Shown one piece after another: positions 1-7,239 of a stretch of DNA of 9,056 bases (position 1 is its first letter; each line of letters starts with the position of its first letter). This stretch comes from Caldithrix sp. Its GTDB lineage: Bacteria; KSB1; UBA2214; DYKH01. The notes beneath the pieces are model-generated. The model saw nothing but the letters and a program-made list of their open reading frames with translations. It did not search any database and was not told where the DNA came from. The translations under genes and the position numbers were made by a program. The stretch is from NCBI GenBank assembly GCA_020722685.1, contig DYKH01000075.1:1-9056 (forward strand). The letters run 5' to 3'.

Positions 1-18
1 ACCTTTCGCAAAACCAAC

Positions 19-58
19 AAACGGGCAGTACTTTTACAGTGCTGGCCGTTTTTATTTT
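19..58 (+). terminator. Intrinsic terminator of an upstream gene
   Basis: An inverted repeat AAACGG (19-24) / CCGTTT (46-51) continues inward as CAG/CTG and AC/GT, with one G-G mismatch, one T-G wobble and a 7-base loop (32-38). A T-rich tail, TTTTTATTTT, runs through about 58. This is the classical rho-independent form in the + direction, so a gene to the left probably ends just outside the window. It matters for the next gene: an open frame extends back to a GTG at 39, but that GTG lies inside this hairpin, so it is very unlikely to be the true start. Confidence 0.7.
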
Positions 59-71
59 AGAAAAATTTTGC

Positions 72-99
72 TTGCTTTGTAACAGAGGTTCCATATATT
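72..99 (+). promoter_or_regulatory. Candidate promoter of the C25 peptidase gene
   Basis: TTGCTT (72-77) and TATATT (94-99) are separated by 16 bases, as in a sigma-70-type promoter. The downstream box also reads TATATTTA (94-101), which matches 7 of 8 positions of the Bacteroidetes TAnnTTTG -7 element. It lies just after the upstream terminator and predicts a transcript starting near 105, which leaves about 55 bases of leader before the ATG at 162. It is assigned by eye only, in an AT-rich stretch, so chance matches are possible. Confidence 0.35.
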
Positions 100-161
100 T
101 AATGCGTGCCTTTCTAAAGGACGTTTCCCCCAAAATAAGCAGTGCTGCTTTGAAAGCTCGA

Positions 162-3100
162 ATGAAATCGAGTGCTCTTCTCCGGCGCATGATGATGGGT
201 AAGCTTGCCTCTTACATCTTCACTTTTCTCTTGTTCGCTCAGGCAGCGGTTTTTGCCGATGAGGCAGTCCGCCTCGTCGAGCAATCCGAGAACTCTATCC
301 GCCTGGAGTTCAGCGCTCCCATTCCGGCCATTCACGACACGACGGTAGCCGGTCAATCCTACTCATTCGTTCAGGTCAAGAACTGGCCTCATGCTGCACA
401 AGCTCACCAGGCCGGCTTGCCATTCAAACCCGTCTTGCTCCATCTGGCTGGCAAGAATGCGACGGTAGAAATTCTCTCTACGGAAGAAAGCCGCCTGGCG
501 ATGAAGCCGCCACTGGCCATTCAAGATGAGCCGATCGGCCCGGATTCTTTGCTCAACGATTCGGTGCAAAAGGCTGCGGGCGCATCCGATGACACGGACA
601 TTCAGAACGCACCCATTGCTTCCCTGCGCTATCTCGGCCAATTCAAAGGCAATCATCTCTGGTCCTTGGATGTCTATCCTTACCACTATGACGGCGCCTC
701 CGGCCGGCTCATCGTGCATCCAAAAGTGCTGGTGGAAATTCATTCTTCGCCTTCCAAAGAGGCTGGCATTTCCGTTCCCATTCCTGCCGAGGAAAAACAA
801 GCTCTCAAAAACATGGGGGCGATCTCGCTGGCGCAAACCAGGGCCCTTGCCGACTCGCGGCAGCGTTTGAGCAAGCAAACCGCTGAAACCGGGCCAATGT
901 GGAAAATCTTGGTCGACAAGGATGGTTTGTATCATCTCAGCGGTCGGGATTTGCAGAGCGCGGGCATCAAGCTCTTCGATGTTGACATCAAGAACCTCAA
1001 GCTGACGGCTAACGGCCAAGATGTTCCCATCTATGTGCACGGCTGGAAGGACGGACAGTTTGACGAGGACGATTATCTTGAATTCTGGGGCGAGTATCAT
1101 CGCGCCGACTTGCCGCGCCGTGCCCCGGATTTGTATCAGGATATTTACTCGAAATCCAACGTCTACTGGCTTTCTTGGAGCAGCAGAGGGCTGTGGATGG
1201 CGGAAGAGCAAGGCCTGGTGCTGGAATCGAACGCCTCTCAGTACGTCCGGCCTTATTCTTTCTATGAGACGGTGCACGTGGAGAGCGACGGCTATTACGA
1301 CCGCCTGACTTTGGTTCCTGCCGATTCGTTGCGGGACTTTTGGTTTTATGACAGCGGCATTGCTTCGGCCAAAAAGAAAGAGTACGCTTTCAATCTCTGG
1401 TATCCGGACGATCTTTCTCCTCTGGCGGTAAAAACGCGCGTGATGATGTGCGGCCGTACGGTTGCGGACCCTGTTCCTCACAGCATCGATGTATTTCTGA
1501 ACGAGTCTTACATTGGTGCCGGCAAATGGTGGTATCAGGATTATTTGGACCTGCGCTCGGAAGAAACCACTCCGCTGGTCGGCTCAGATTTGATCAATGG
1601 CCGCAACGTCCTCACCGTCGTCAACAGCGTGGAAGCGCAGTCGCACGATTTTGTCATGCTCAATTGGTTCGAGGTCACCTACCCGCGTCTTTACCGCGCT
1701 CACCAAGGAATGATCAAATTCGGCATCCCCCCCAATTACGATCCCGGTCTCTTCCTCTTCAAAGTAGACGGGTTTGCAGAGACCAGAGTCGATATATATA
1801 AATTGGGCTACAGCAAGATAACCGGTGCATCGGTCGAGCAAGTGACGGACTTGCACAATTTCACTTCCTATCAAATCGCTTTTCAGGACCAGGTCTCCTC
1901 TATGGCGACGGAGTACGTGGCCGTTGAGCCGGCGGCCAAGCTGAAGCCTGTGAGTATCATTCCCGCCACCGCAGCTAACTTGAAATCCGATCAGCTTGCT
2001 GCAGATTACTTGGTCATCGCGCACAGTCGATTCATTGATTCGCCCAGTCTGGACAAGCTGGTCCGCCATCGGCAATCTCAGGGCTACCGCGTGCTCAAAG
2101 TCGATGTGCAGGATGTGTTTGACGAATTCGGCTATGGGCGTCCCAGTCCGTACGCGATCAAGGATTTCTTGCGCTGGGCTTATCGGCACTATCAGCGTCC
2201 GGCACCGAAATTCGTCTTGCTGGTGGGGGATGGCTGCTACATCCGCTATGCATCGGCCAAAGACACCTTGGATCTCGTCCCGGTGTACATGCGGCAGACG
2301 ATGAAATTCGGCGCCGCGGCCAGCGATCATTGGTACGCGCTGGTCGACGGCGATGATGAAATCCCGGACGTGCACATTGGTCGGCTGCCGGTGCGGAATG
2401 AGGAAGGCCTCGGCATTCTCCTCGACAAAATCATAGCGTATGAGACCGAGCCGCCGAAAGGTGATTGGCGTAATCGCGTGTTGGTCATAGGCGGAAACGG
2501 CCAAATATTCCGTACTCAGGGTATTTCTCTGGCGAAGCAAATGCCGCCGCAGTTTGAGCCGAAAATGCTCTATACAACCAAGGATAATTCATTGCCCTAC
2601 GATCCGTTTTTTGGCGGCACCGCGGATCTGCTCGATTACTTTGATTCCGGCTGCGCGCTGATGACCTTTCACGGCCACGGCGGCGGCGCTATATGGTCCG
2701 ACAACGGCTTGCTGCGTTTGGAGGATGTGGATCGTATTCACAGTCGCGGCAAGTTTCCATTGATTCTCAGCATGACCTGTTTTACCGGCGCCTTCGAATC
2801 ACCCTCATCGCAAAGCTTAGCCGATGCCCTGCTCTTTGCCAAAGAGGAAGGAACGATGGCATTTTTGGGCGCCAGCGGCGTAGGTTGGACCAACAATGAC
2901 TTTTTGCTGCTGGACGAGATCTTGCAGTACTTTTATAAACACCCGGACCGCCCCGTCGGTGAAATCATTGACGGCGGGAAAATTTCTTATTGGGCGAAAT
3001 ACCAGTTCGCTCAGCCGCAGGCGTTCTCGGAGATCAACCAGTACCATCTCCTGGGCGATCCAGCTACCCGCCTAACGGTGCCGGATCAGGTCGTTTCAGT

Positions 3101-5039
3101 TTCGATCAACAATCCCATTCCAGGCCGAGAGGACACTCTCCGGTGTTCCACTGCGCTGCCTTTTGCGAACGGCGCCGGCCGCTTTGACATCGCCGACAGC
3201 GCTAACCACACCCATTCAAGTCAAAGTGTCGACGTCACCAATCATTCGGCCACGGCTGCCATGGTGATCCCCAAGACCTTATCCGCTCATTCTGGATATG
3301 TTCGTTTTTACGGTAGCGACGAGCTTGGCCTACAGCAGGCGCACGGGGCGGTTGAGTTTTCTTTAGCCGGCGTCTTGTTCGATTCCGCCATGGTCATCCG
3401 CCAAGACAAGGACAGCTTGTATTTCAAGGCACATGTCCAACGGCGCTATGCTATCTCCCGCATGGTATGTATCGTCCTGGGAGATAGCATCGAAATGAGG
3501 GATCTGGGGGACGACTGGTTTCTCAGCCAAAGAGGATTTGCGCAACCCGCTTATTACAGCGATTTGAGCTATTCCTTCAGCGCGGAAATATCGAACGGCA
3601 CCATGACGTCAAGTTCCTGGTATTCCTTCCATCTCCCCAAGGCTTTGGACCTTGCCGTCAAATACGCAAGTCTTCGTCTGGCCGGCGACCGGCAAGTGGC
3701 TTTGCGGGCGGAGATAACCAATTACGGTGATTATTCAGCAGACCCAATAGTCGTCTTGTTTGAACAGTATGTGAAAGCGCTGGACCGGTGGGTATCAATC
3801 GGCGCGGACACCATTAGCTTGGGTGCCGGCGTCTCCGAGATCGCGGAGATTCCTTTCTCCGCTAAGCCCGGTCGCGCCGAAGTGAGGGTTACCATTGATC
3901 CGCAGGCTGCCCTCGGTGAAGCCAGTTTGTACAACAATCAGTCGTCTGGCATTTTGGAGGTCAATTCTTTCAACTATCTTTCAGGCAAAGGCATTGTAAT
4001 CGCAGATGCGCCACTGGACACTTTGCATTTCGATGCAGCTCTGGATATTTCCATTCCCGCCGGCGCCTTGGCGACCGATGCCGTGTTAAGAGTCCAACCC
4101 GTTGCAGTTTTAGCGACAAACGAACAGCCGGATTTCGTCATACCTCCAGAAACTCCAGCATACGAGTTGAGCCTATCGGGCTTGGAAAAGGAATTGATCA
4201 ATCCGATCCATGTTGCTCTGCGATTGAATGCGAATCTATCGGCCTTGGCCGACAGCACGGGCTTGGAGTTGAGCCTTTTCCGATTTGTCCCGAGTACGCG
4301 CAAATGGCTGCGAGTGAGAAGTGAACGACACCATCCACTCTTGAATGCGGATTTATATGAATTGGGAACCTTCGCCGTGCTGGCAGCGGATGATTCTCAA
4401 CCTCCGATCATCGAAATCTCGGTGGACGGCCAGCCGTTGATTCCCGGCAGCTATACGAGTCCCGAACCGCAAATTGCCATTTTGCTGCAGGACATGAACG
4501 GCATCGACATATCTCCTGCCAAACTTCAGATTGTCCTGGACGGGAAGAGTCTTGACCGCAACGAGATGGCTTTGCCGGACAGCATCACCAATGCAAACCA
4601 GGTGATGCTGATGCTCAAGCCGGCCTTGCTTCCGGGACAGCATTACTTGAGCGTCTCGGCAGCGGACTGCAACGGCAACGTCGCACCGCCCGTTGAGCTG
4701 AGCCTCAACGTCGCCAAAGAGTTCGAGGTGACCATGTTGGGCAACTATCCCAATCCATTTGATGAGGAGACGACTTTCGCCTACATGTTATCGCTACCGA
4801 GCGAAAAAATGTCCTTGAAAATCTACACGGCTTCCGGCAGGATGATCAGAAATTTGCAGCCCCTCAAAGATGCCGTCGGCGATCCCAATCCGCTCGGCCC
4901 GGATTACCACGAGATGGTTTGGGACGGCGCCGATGAGGACGGCAACGACGTGGCCAATGGTGTCTATTTTTACCGGCTCGAAGCAACATCCGCCGGCAAG
5001 ACCAAGCAAATAACCGGGAAGGTAGCGAGAATCCAATAG
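162..5039 (+). CDS. porU: PorU-like gingipain-family (C25) cysteine peptidase with T9SS sorting domain
   Basis: Exported peptidase C25 protein of about 1625 residues from the ATG at 162. Residues 1-32 form a signal peptide (basic start, IFTFLLFAQAA core, VFA before DE). Residues ~33-240 resemble the C25/PorU N-terminal propeptide region. Residues ~245-340 carry PorU-type signatures (WKILVDKDGLYHL, YLEFWGEY, NVYWLSW). The catalytic domain spans ~615-975: LVIAHSRF, FVLLVGDG, SDHWYALVDGDDEIPDVHIGRLPV, GHG with catalytic His839, MTC with catalytic Cys873, and a closing LLGDP. Beyond it lie a CARDB-like module (~1160-1267), a ZU5-like module (~1275-1408, ISIPAGAL), an Ig-like module (~1412-1520) and an NYPNPF FlgD/T9SS-type C-terminal domain (~1527-1625). 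PorU is the surface sortase that cleaves sorting signals and attaches cargo; it is usually about 1100-1200 residues, so this protein is long. The porV-like neighbour supports the PorU role; a secreted gingipain-like protease is the alternative. The start is uncertain: GAAAG at 152-156 favours 162, but ATGs at 189-195 also give a good signal peptide. Confidence 0.85.
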   Translation: MKSSALLRRMMMGKLASYIFTFLLFAQAAVFADEAVRLVEQSENSIRLEFSAPIPAIHDTTVAGQSYSFVQVKNWPHAAQAHQAGLPFKPVLLHLAGKNATVEILSTEESRLAMKPPLAIQDEPIGPDSLLNDSVQKAAGASDDTDIQNAPIASLRYLGQFKGNHLWSLDVYPYHYDGASGRLIVHPKVLVEIHSSPSKEAGISVPIPAEEKQALKNMGAISLAQTRALADSRQRLSKQTAETGPMWKILVDKDGLYHLSGRDLQSAGIKLFDVDIKNLKLTANGQDVPIYVHGWKDGQFDEDDYLEFWGEYHRADLPRRAPDLYQDIYSKSNVYWLSWSSRGLWMAEEQGLVLESNASQYVRPYSFYETVHVESDGYYDRLTLVPADSLRDFWFYDSGIASAKKKEYAFNLWYPDDLSPLAVKTRVMMCGRTVADPVPHSIDVFLNESYIGAGKWWYQDYLDLRSEETTPLVGSDLINGRNVLTVVNSVEAQSHDFVMLNWFEVTYPRLYRAHQGMIKFGIPPNYDPGLFLFKVDGFAETRVDIYKLGYSKITGASVEQVTDLHNFTSYQIAFQDQVSSMATEYVAVEPAAKLKPVSIIPATAANLKSDQLAADYLVIAHSRFIDSPSLDKLVRHRQSQGYRVLKVDVQDVFDEFGYGRPSPYAIKDFLRWAYRHYQRPAPKFVLLVGDGCYIRYASAKDTLDLVPVYMRQTMKFGAAASDHWYALVDGDDEIPDVHIGRLPVRNEEGLGILLDKIIAYETEPPKGDWRNRVLVIGGNGQIFRTQGISLAKQMPPQFEPKMLYTTKDNSLPYDPFFGGTADLLDYFDSGCALMTFHGHGGGAIWSDNGLLRLEDVDRIHSRGKFPLILSMTCFTGAFESPSSQSLADALLFAKEEGTMAFLGASGVGWTNNDFLLLDEILQYFYKHPDRPVGEIIDGGKISYWAKYQFAQPQAFSEINQYHLLGDPATRLTVPDQVVSVSINNPIPGREDTLRCSTALPFANGAGRFDIADSANHTHSSQSVDVTNHSATAAMVIPKTLSAHSGYVRFYGSDELGLQQAHGAVEFSLAGVLFDSAMVIRQDKDSLYFKAHVQRRYAISRMVCIVLGDSIEMRDLGDDWFLSQRGFAQPAYYSDLSYSFSAEISNGTMTSSSWYSFHLPKALDLAVKYASLRLAGDRQVALRAEITNYGDYSADPIVVLFEQYVKALDRWVSIGADTISLGAGVSEIAEIPFSAKPGRAEVRVTIDPQAALGEASLYNNQSSGILEVNSFNYLSGKGIVIADAPLDTLHFDAALDISIPAGALATDAVLRVQPVAVLATNEQPDFVIPPETPAYELSLSGLEKELINPIHVALRLNANLSALADSTGLELSLFRFVPSTRKWLRVRSERHHPLLNADLYELGTFAVLAADDSQPPIIEISVDGQPLIPGSYTSPEPQIAILLQDMNGIDISPAKLQIVLDGKSLDRNEMALPDSITNANQVMLMLKPALLPGQHYLSVSAADCNGNVAPPVELSLNVAKEFEVTMLGNYPNPFDEETTFAYMLSLPSEKMSLKIYTASGRMIRNLQPLKDAVGDPNPLGPDYHEMVWDGADEDGNDVANGVYFYRLEATSAGKTKQITGKVARIQ

Positions 5040-5061
5040 ATCGATGGCAATTTATGGCTGT

Positions 5062-5220
5062 GAGGAATCGGGCGTGCGCCAATTCACCTCCTTAAGAACC
5101 AGGAAGTAATGAGGGCCATACGCGCTTTAGGTGGATACGCCTATGAGGCGTTCTCATTAACACCCAACTTCTGTTGGGTGATTGCCGAGTACTCAAAACG
5201 GCAAAGTTGACCAGCTTTGC
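5062..5220. repeat. Hairpin array between porU-like and porV-like genes (REP-like or structured RNA)
   Basis: Nearly the whole stretch can fold. (a) GAGG-AAT...GGC (5062-5073) pairs with GCC...ATT-CCTC (5078-5090) with small bulges. (b) TAATGAG (5107-5113) pairs perfectly with CTCATTA (5153-5159) and encloses ACGCC/GGCGT (5137-5141/5147-5151). (c) CACCCAAC-TTCT-GTTGGGTG (5161-5180) is a perfect 8-bp stem with a 4-base loop. (d) TTGCCG/CGGCAA (5182-5187/5199-5204). (e) GCAAAGTT-GACC-AGCTTTGC (5201-5220), 8 bp with one wobble. No stem has a T tail, so these are not ordinary intrinsic terminators. Short stems joined by CTCATTAA-type linkers look like REP elements mobilised by RAYT/IS200-like transposases, but no transposase is in the window and copy number cannot be judged. 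No gene is seen in 5040-5306; the only short ATG frame (5044) gives 21 residues without meaning. Confidence 0.55.
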
Positions 5221-5245
5221 GTAAAAGACTGAATTCTTTGGTTAC

Positions 5246-5256
5246 TCACCCGGTGA
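5246..5256. repeat. Short palindrome upstream of porV-like gene
   Basis: TCACC-C-GGTGA forms 5-base arms around one central base, 50 bases before the porV-like start. It could be an operator half-site pair, but it may equally be chance. No convincing -35/-10 pair was found beside it. Confidence 0.2.
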
Positions 5257-5306
5257 TGGATTGCGAAACACAAGATTTACCATCATGATCAGCATGACAA
5301 TGTGAC

Positions 5307-6320
5307 ATGACGAGTGACATCCGAAATAGCCTGCTTTTCGTATTTCTCATTGTGCCGATGGCCTTTGCCGGGGGACGCTACGCCGGCGCGTCCATGGAGC
5401 TTGGCATTGGCGCAAGACCGCTGTCTTTAGGCGGATCCGCGGTTTCCCTCATCGGCTCCGCGGAAAGCTTTTACTACAATCCTTCCTCGCTGGCATTCAT
5501 CAAGCGCCCCGTCGTTAGTCTGATGTATGCGCCCTGTTTCGGCAGCATCACGTCTCCATTGGCGAATTACCATTTTGCCGGACTGGCCTTCCCGCTGCCG
5601 AACGGCGGCACGGTCGCAGCCGGCTGGACGCGCTTTGCCGTAGATGAAATACCCATCTTCCCCAAGCTGCGCGGCGACTCGTACGCCGACCGGCTCAACG
5701 ACATAACTCAACGTCCCGACGGTGTGGCTCTGGGCTATTTCCAGGACATAGAAGACGTGTTCTATTTCTCTTTTGCCAAGCCAATGGATTTGCTTCTCCC
5801 GCTCGGTTGGCTCTACACCGAGCTGCCGGTGCAAATCCCGTTTGGGTTAAATCTGAAACTGTTGCGACAAAGAATCTACAACGCCAAGGCCTCTGGTTTG
5901 GGCATCGATGCTGGAACGATGTTACATTTCAGTCTGGGCAAGCTATTCGATCATCGCTCGTTGGGCGAAGTCACCATCGGCCTGTCCGCTTTGGACATTT
6001 CGCAAACAAACATTATCTGGAACACCAAAAAACAAGATCGCGTCCATAGAAGCGTCTTGTGGGGGGCTGCTTATCAGCAATCGTTGGGGTTGTGGAATGC
6101 GAAATGGTCTTTCTATTGGACTCGATACAACAAATATGAAAGTACCGATCTTTTTGGTACAGAGTTTGTTGTAAAAGGCCTGTCGATTCGATTAGGCAAA
6201 AACAGAACCGGACTTTCCGCCGGCACGGGCTTGCATCTCTGGCGCCTACGATTGGACTATGCATTCGTATCACTGGACTTGGATAACGCGCACAGATTGA
6301 ACTGCGCCATTAGCTTGTAA
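5307..6320 (+). CDS. porV: PorV/PorQ-family outer-membrane protein of the type IX secretion system
   Basis: A 337-residue protein with a signal peptide (residues 1-21, core LLFVFLIVPMAFA, then GGRYAG). The mature N-terminus has the family hallmark: AGASMELGIGARPLSLGGSAVSL followed by ESFYYNPSSLAF. The rest is a series of alternating amphipathic strands, and it ends with LRLDYAFVSLDLDNAHRLNCAISL, the usual closing strands of the PorV/PorQ (UPF0164) barrel group. PorV is an outer-membrane FadL-like barrel that receives cargo from the translocon, binds its C-terminal sorting domain and carries it to the PorU sortase. It lies downstream of the PorU-like gene, as in Porphyromonas, separated by the hairpin array. 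No Shine-Dalgarno sequence precedes the ATG, and the three nearby upstream ATGs (5285, 5294, 5300) are out of frame, so 5307 is preferred. The PorV versus PorQ distinction cannot be settled by eye; gene order favours PorV. Confidence 0.82.
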   Translation: MTSDIRNSLLFVFLIVPMAFAGGRYAGASMELGIGARPLSLGGSAVSLIGSAESFYYNPSSLAFIKRPVVSLMYAPCFGSITSPLANYHFAGLAFPLPNGGTVAAGWTRFAVDEIPIFPKLRGDSYADRLNDITQRPDGVALGYFQDIEDVFYFSFAKPMDLLLPLGWLYTELPVQIPFGLNLKLLRQRIYNAKASGLGIDAGTMLHFSLGKLFDHRSLGEVTIGLSALDISQTNIIWNTKKQDRVHRSVLWGAAYQQSLGLWNAKWSFYWTRYNKYESTDLFGTEFVVKGLSIRLGKNRTGLSAGTGLHLWRLRLDYAFVSLDLDNAHRLNCAISL

Positions 6321-6329
6321 AGTTAACAG

Positions 6330-7049
6330 ATGAGCCGCACAAGAAAAGGTCCTTGGCTTACCCAAACCGCTTTGGCCGCTTTGCTCTTGCTAACTTTTTG
6401 CCGAAAACAGGCGACAGATAGCCGGCCGCTTCTTCCTGTCCCTGTTATCATTTCGTCTCCGGCTGATACACTCGTAATAGAACGAGGCATAGACGCCGTT
6501 CCGGAGCTGAACGCCATCCAAGTCGATTGGCAGCCCAGACCGGAGTATGCCGGTTATGAGCTGTATCGCCGCTCTGAGAATGAGACCAAGTTCAGCCTCC
6601 TCGGCAGCTTCACCGACACTGACAGCAGTTACCTTGACCAAGCGGCAATTGTCCCCAATAAAAGATACTACTATTATCTGCGTGCGTTCGACAAAAAGCA
6701 GAACTGGACTCCTCCCTCTGATACGCTCGACTATATGCTGCTTGACAAGGCCTTTAACCTATCGGTGTCGTCAGCAAATCCGCTTGTATTCCATTGGCAA
6801 GTGCAGGAGATTCTACCACCTTCTTATGTCTTGAAGCTATTCGACGACGCCTCCGGCGAAAAAATATGGTTCAGCAATATCGTCTCCTCCTATCAGGGTC
6901 TGGAAGAACAGGCGATTTATAATTGGGACGGCCAGGCAAAGTCGGCACAATTGACTCCCGGCCAAAGCTATCGCTGGCGGGTGGACATCATCGGAGCGGA
7001 TTCGCATTCGGGGAGCGAGTCCACCTGGCATAGGTTCAAAAGGCAATGA
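6330..7049 (+). CDS. Small FN3-domain probable lipoprotein
   Basis: A 239-residue envelope protein of unknown role. The N-terminus MSRTRKGPW is basic and is followed by a hydrophobic core (residues ~12-23) ending LLLLTFC, with Cys24 as the likely lipidation site. The lipobox is atypical: Phe at -1, where Gly, Ala or Ser is usual, so lipidation is not certain. Residues ~60-135 read as a fibronectin type III domain (NAIQVDWQPRPEYAGYELYRRSE, then KRYYYYLRAFDKKQNWTPPSD). Residues ~142-239 form a second beta-sandwich-like unit (LVFHWQ, SYVLKLFD, TPGQSYRWRVDII). No enzyme motif is seen. The gene starts only 9 bases after the porV-like stop, so the two are very likely co-transcribed. A role as accessory or cargo-contacting factor for the PorV/PorU machinery is inferred from that linkage only. 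Confidence 0.75.
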   Translation: MSRTRKGPWLTQTALAALLLLTFCRKQATDSRPLLPVPVIISSPADTLVIERGIDAVPELNAIQVDWQPRPEYAGYELYRRSENETKFSLLGSFTDTDSSYLDQAAIVPNKRYYYYLRAFDKKQNWTPPSDTLDYMLLDKAFNLSVSSANPLVFHWQVQEILPPSYVLKLFDDASGEKIWFSNIVSSYQGLEEQAIYNWDGQAKSAQLTPGQSYRWRVDIIGADSHSGSESTWHRFKRQ

Positions 7050-7168
7050 ATGGGCTAACTTGATCTTGTTTTGGCACGCCGAAAGCTTATGAGAGCTGCC
7101 GGCAGGGCAAGCCTTTCCCGCGCGCAAAAAATTAAATGAACTATTGTATTCAAACGAGAAAATTTAGC

Positions 7169-7198
7169 TTGATTATTTAGCAAAATATATTAGATTTT
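7169..7198 (+). promoter_or_regulatory. Candidate promoter of the coiled-coil barrel gene
   Basis: A strongly AT-rich stretch (about 7126-7200) contrasts with the surrounding GC-balanced coding DNA. TTG (7169-7171) lies 19 bases before TAGATTTT (7191-7198), which matches 7 of 8 positions of the Bacteroidetes-type TAnnTTTG box. TATATT at 7186-7191 is an alternative -10 but has only a poor -35 (TTTAGC, 7163-7168). This implies that the next gene has its own transcription start, 50 or fewer bases before its ribosome binding site. Confidence 0.35.
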
Positions 7199-7227
7199 CG
7201 CCATAGTGGTTGCATGAACCTTTCACT

Positions 7228-7232
7228 GGAGG
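7228..7232 (+). promoter_or_regulatory. Shine-Dalgarno site fixing the start at 7240
   Basis: GGAGG lies 7 bases before the ATG at 7240. The frame also stays open back to a TTG at 7210, but this strong site and the signal peptide that begins at MKASK make 7240 the start. It is the best ribosome binding site in the window; the porV-like and lipoprotein genes have none that is visible. Confidence 0.8.
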
Positions 7233-7239
7233 TTGGGAT

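Noticed and set aside
363..1481. Long minus-strand open frame (372 codons)
   Set aside because: It lies wholly inside the C25 gene, its product is rich in Arg, His and Val with no domain, and the plus strand shows clear family motifs. It is a shadow of codon bias.
1584..2540. Minus-strand open frame of 318 codons
   Set aside because: It is antisense to the PorU-type and catalytic-domain coding sequence, with no recognisable signature or start signal.
5040..5306. tRNA, small RNA of known class, or CRISPR array in the hairpin region
   Set aside because: No cloverleaf with a TTC-type T-loop, no regularly spaced identical repeats, and no match I recognise to a known RNA class.
5302..5320. Direct repeat GTGACAT at 5302-5308 and 5314-5320 across the porV-like start
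   Set aside because: Only 7 bases, partly coding, with no further copies nearby; likely chance.
7078..7103. Hairpin GCCG-AGCT/AGCT-CGGC after the lipoprotein gene as a terminator
   Set aside because: The stem has a 2x2 mismatch and no T-run follows, so it is not a convincing intrinsic terminator.
7096..7105. CTGCCGGCAG palindrome
   Set aside because: A perfect 10-base palindrome, but isolated and GC-rich; no promoter alignment supports an operator.
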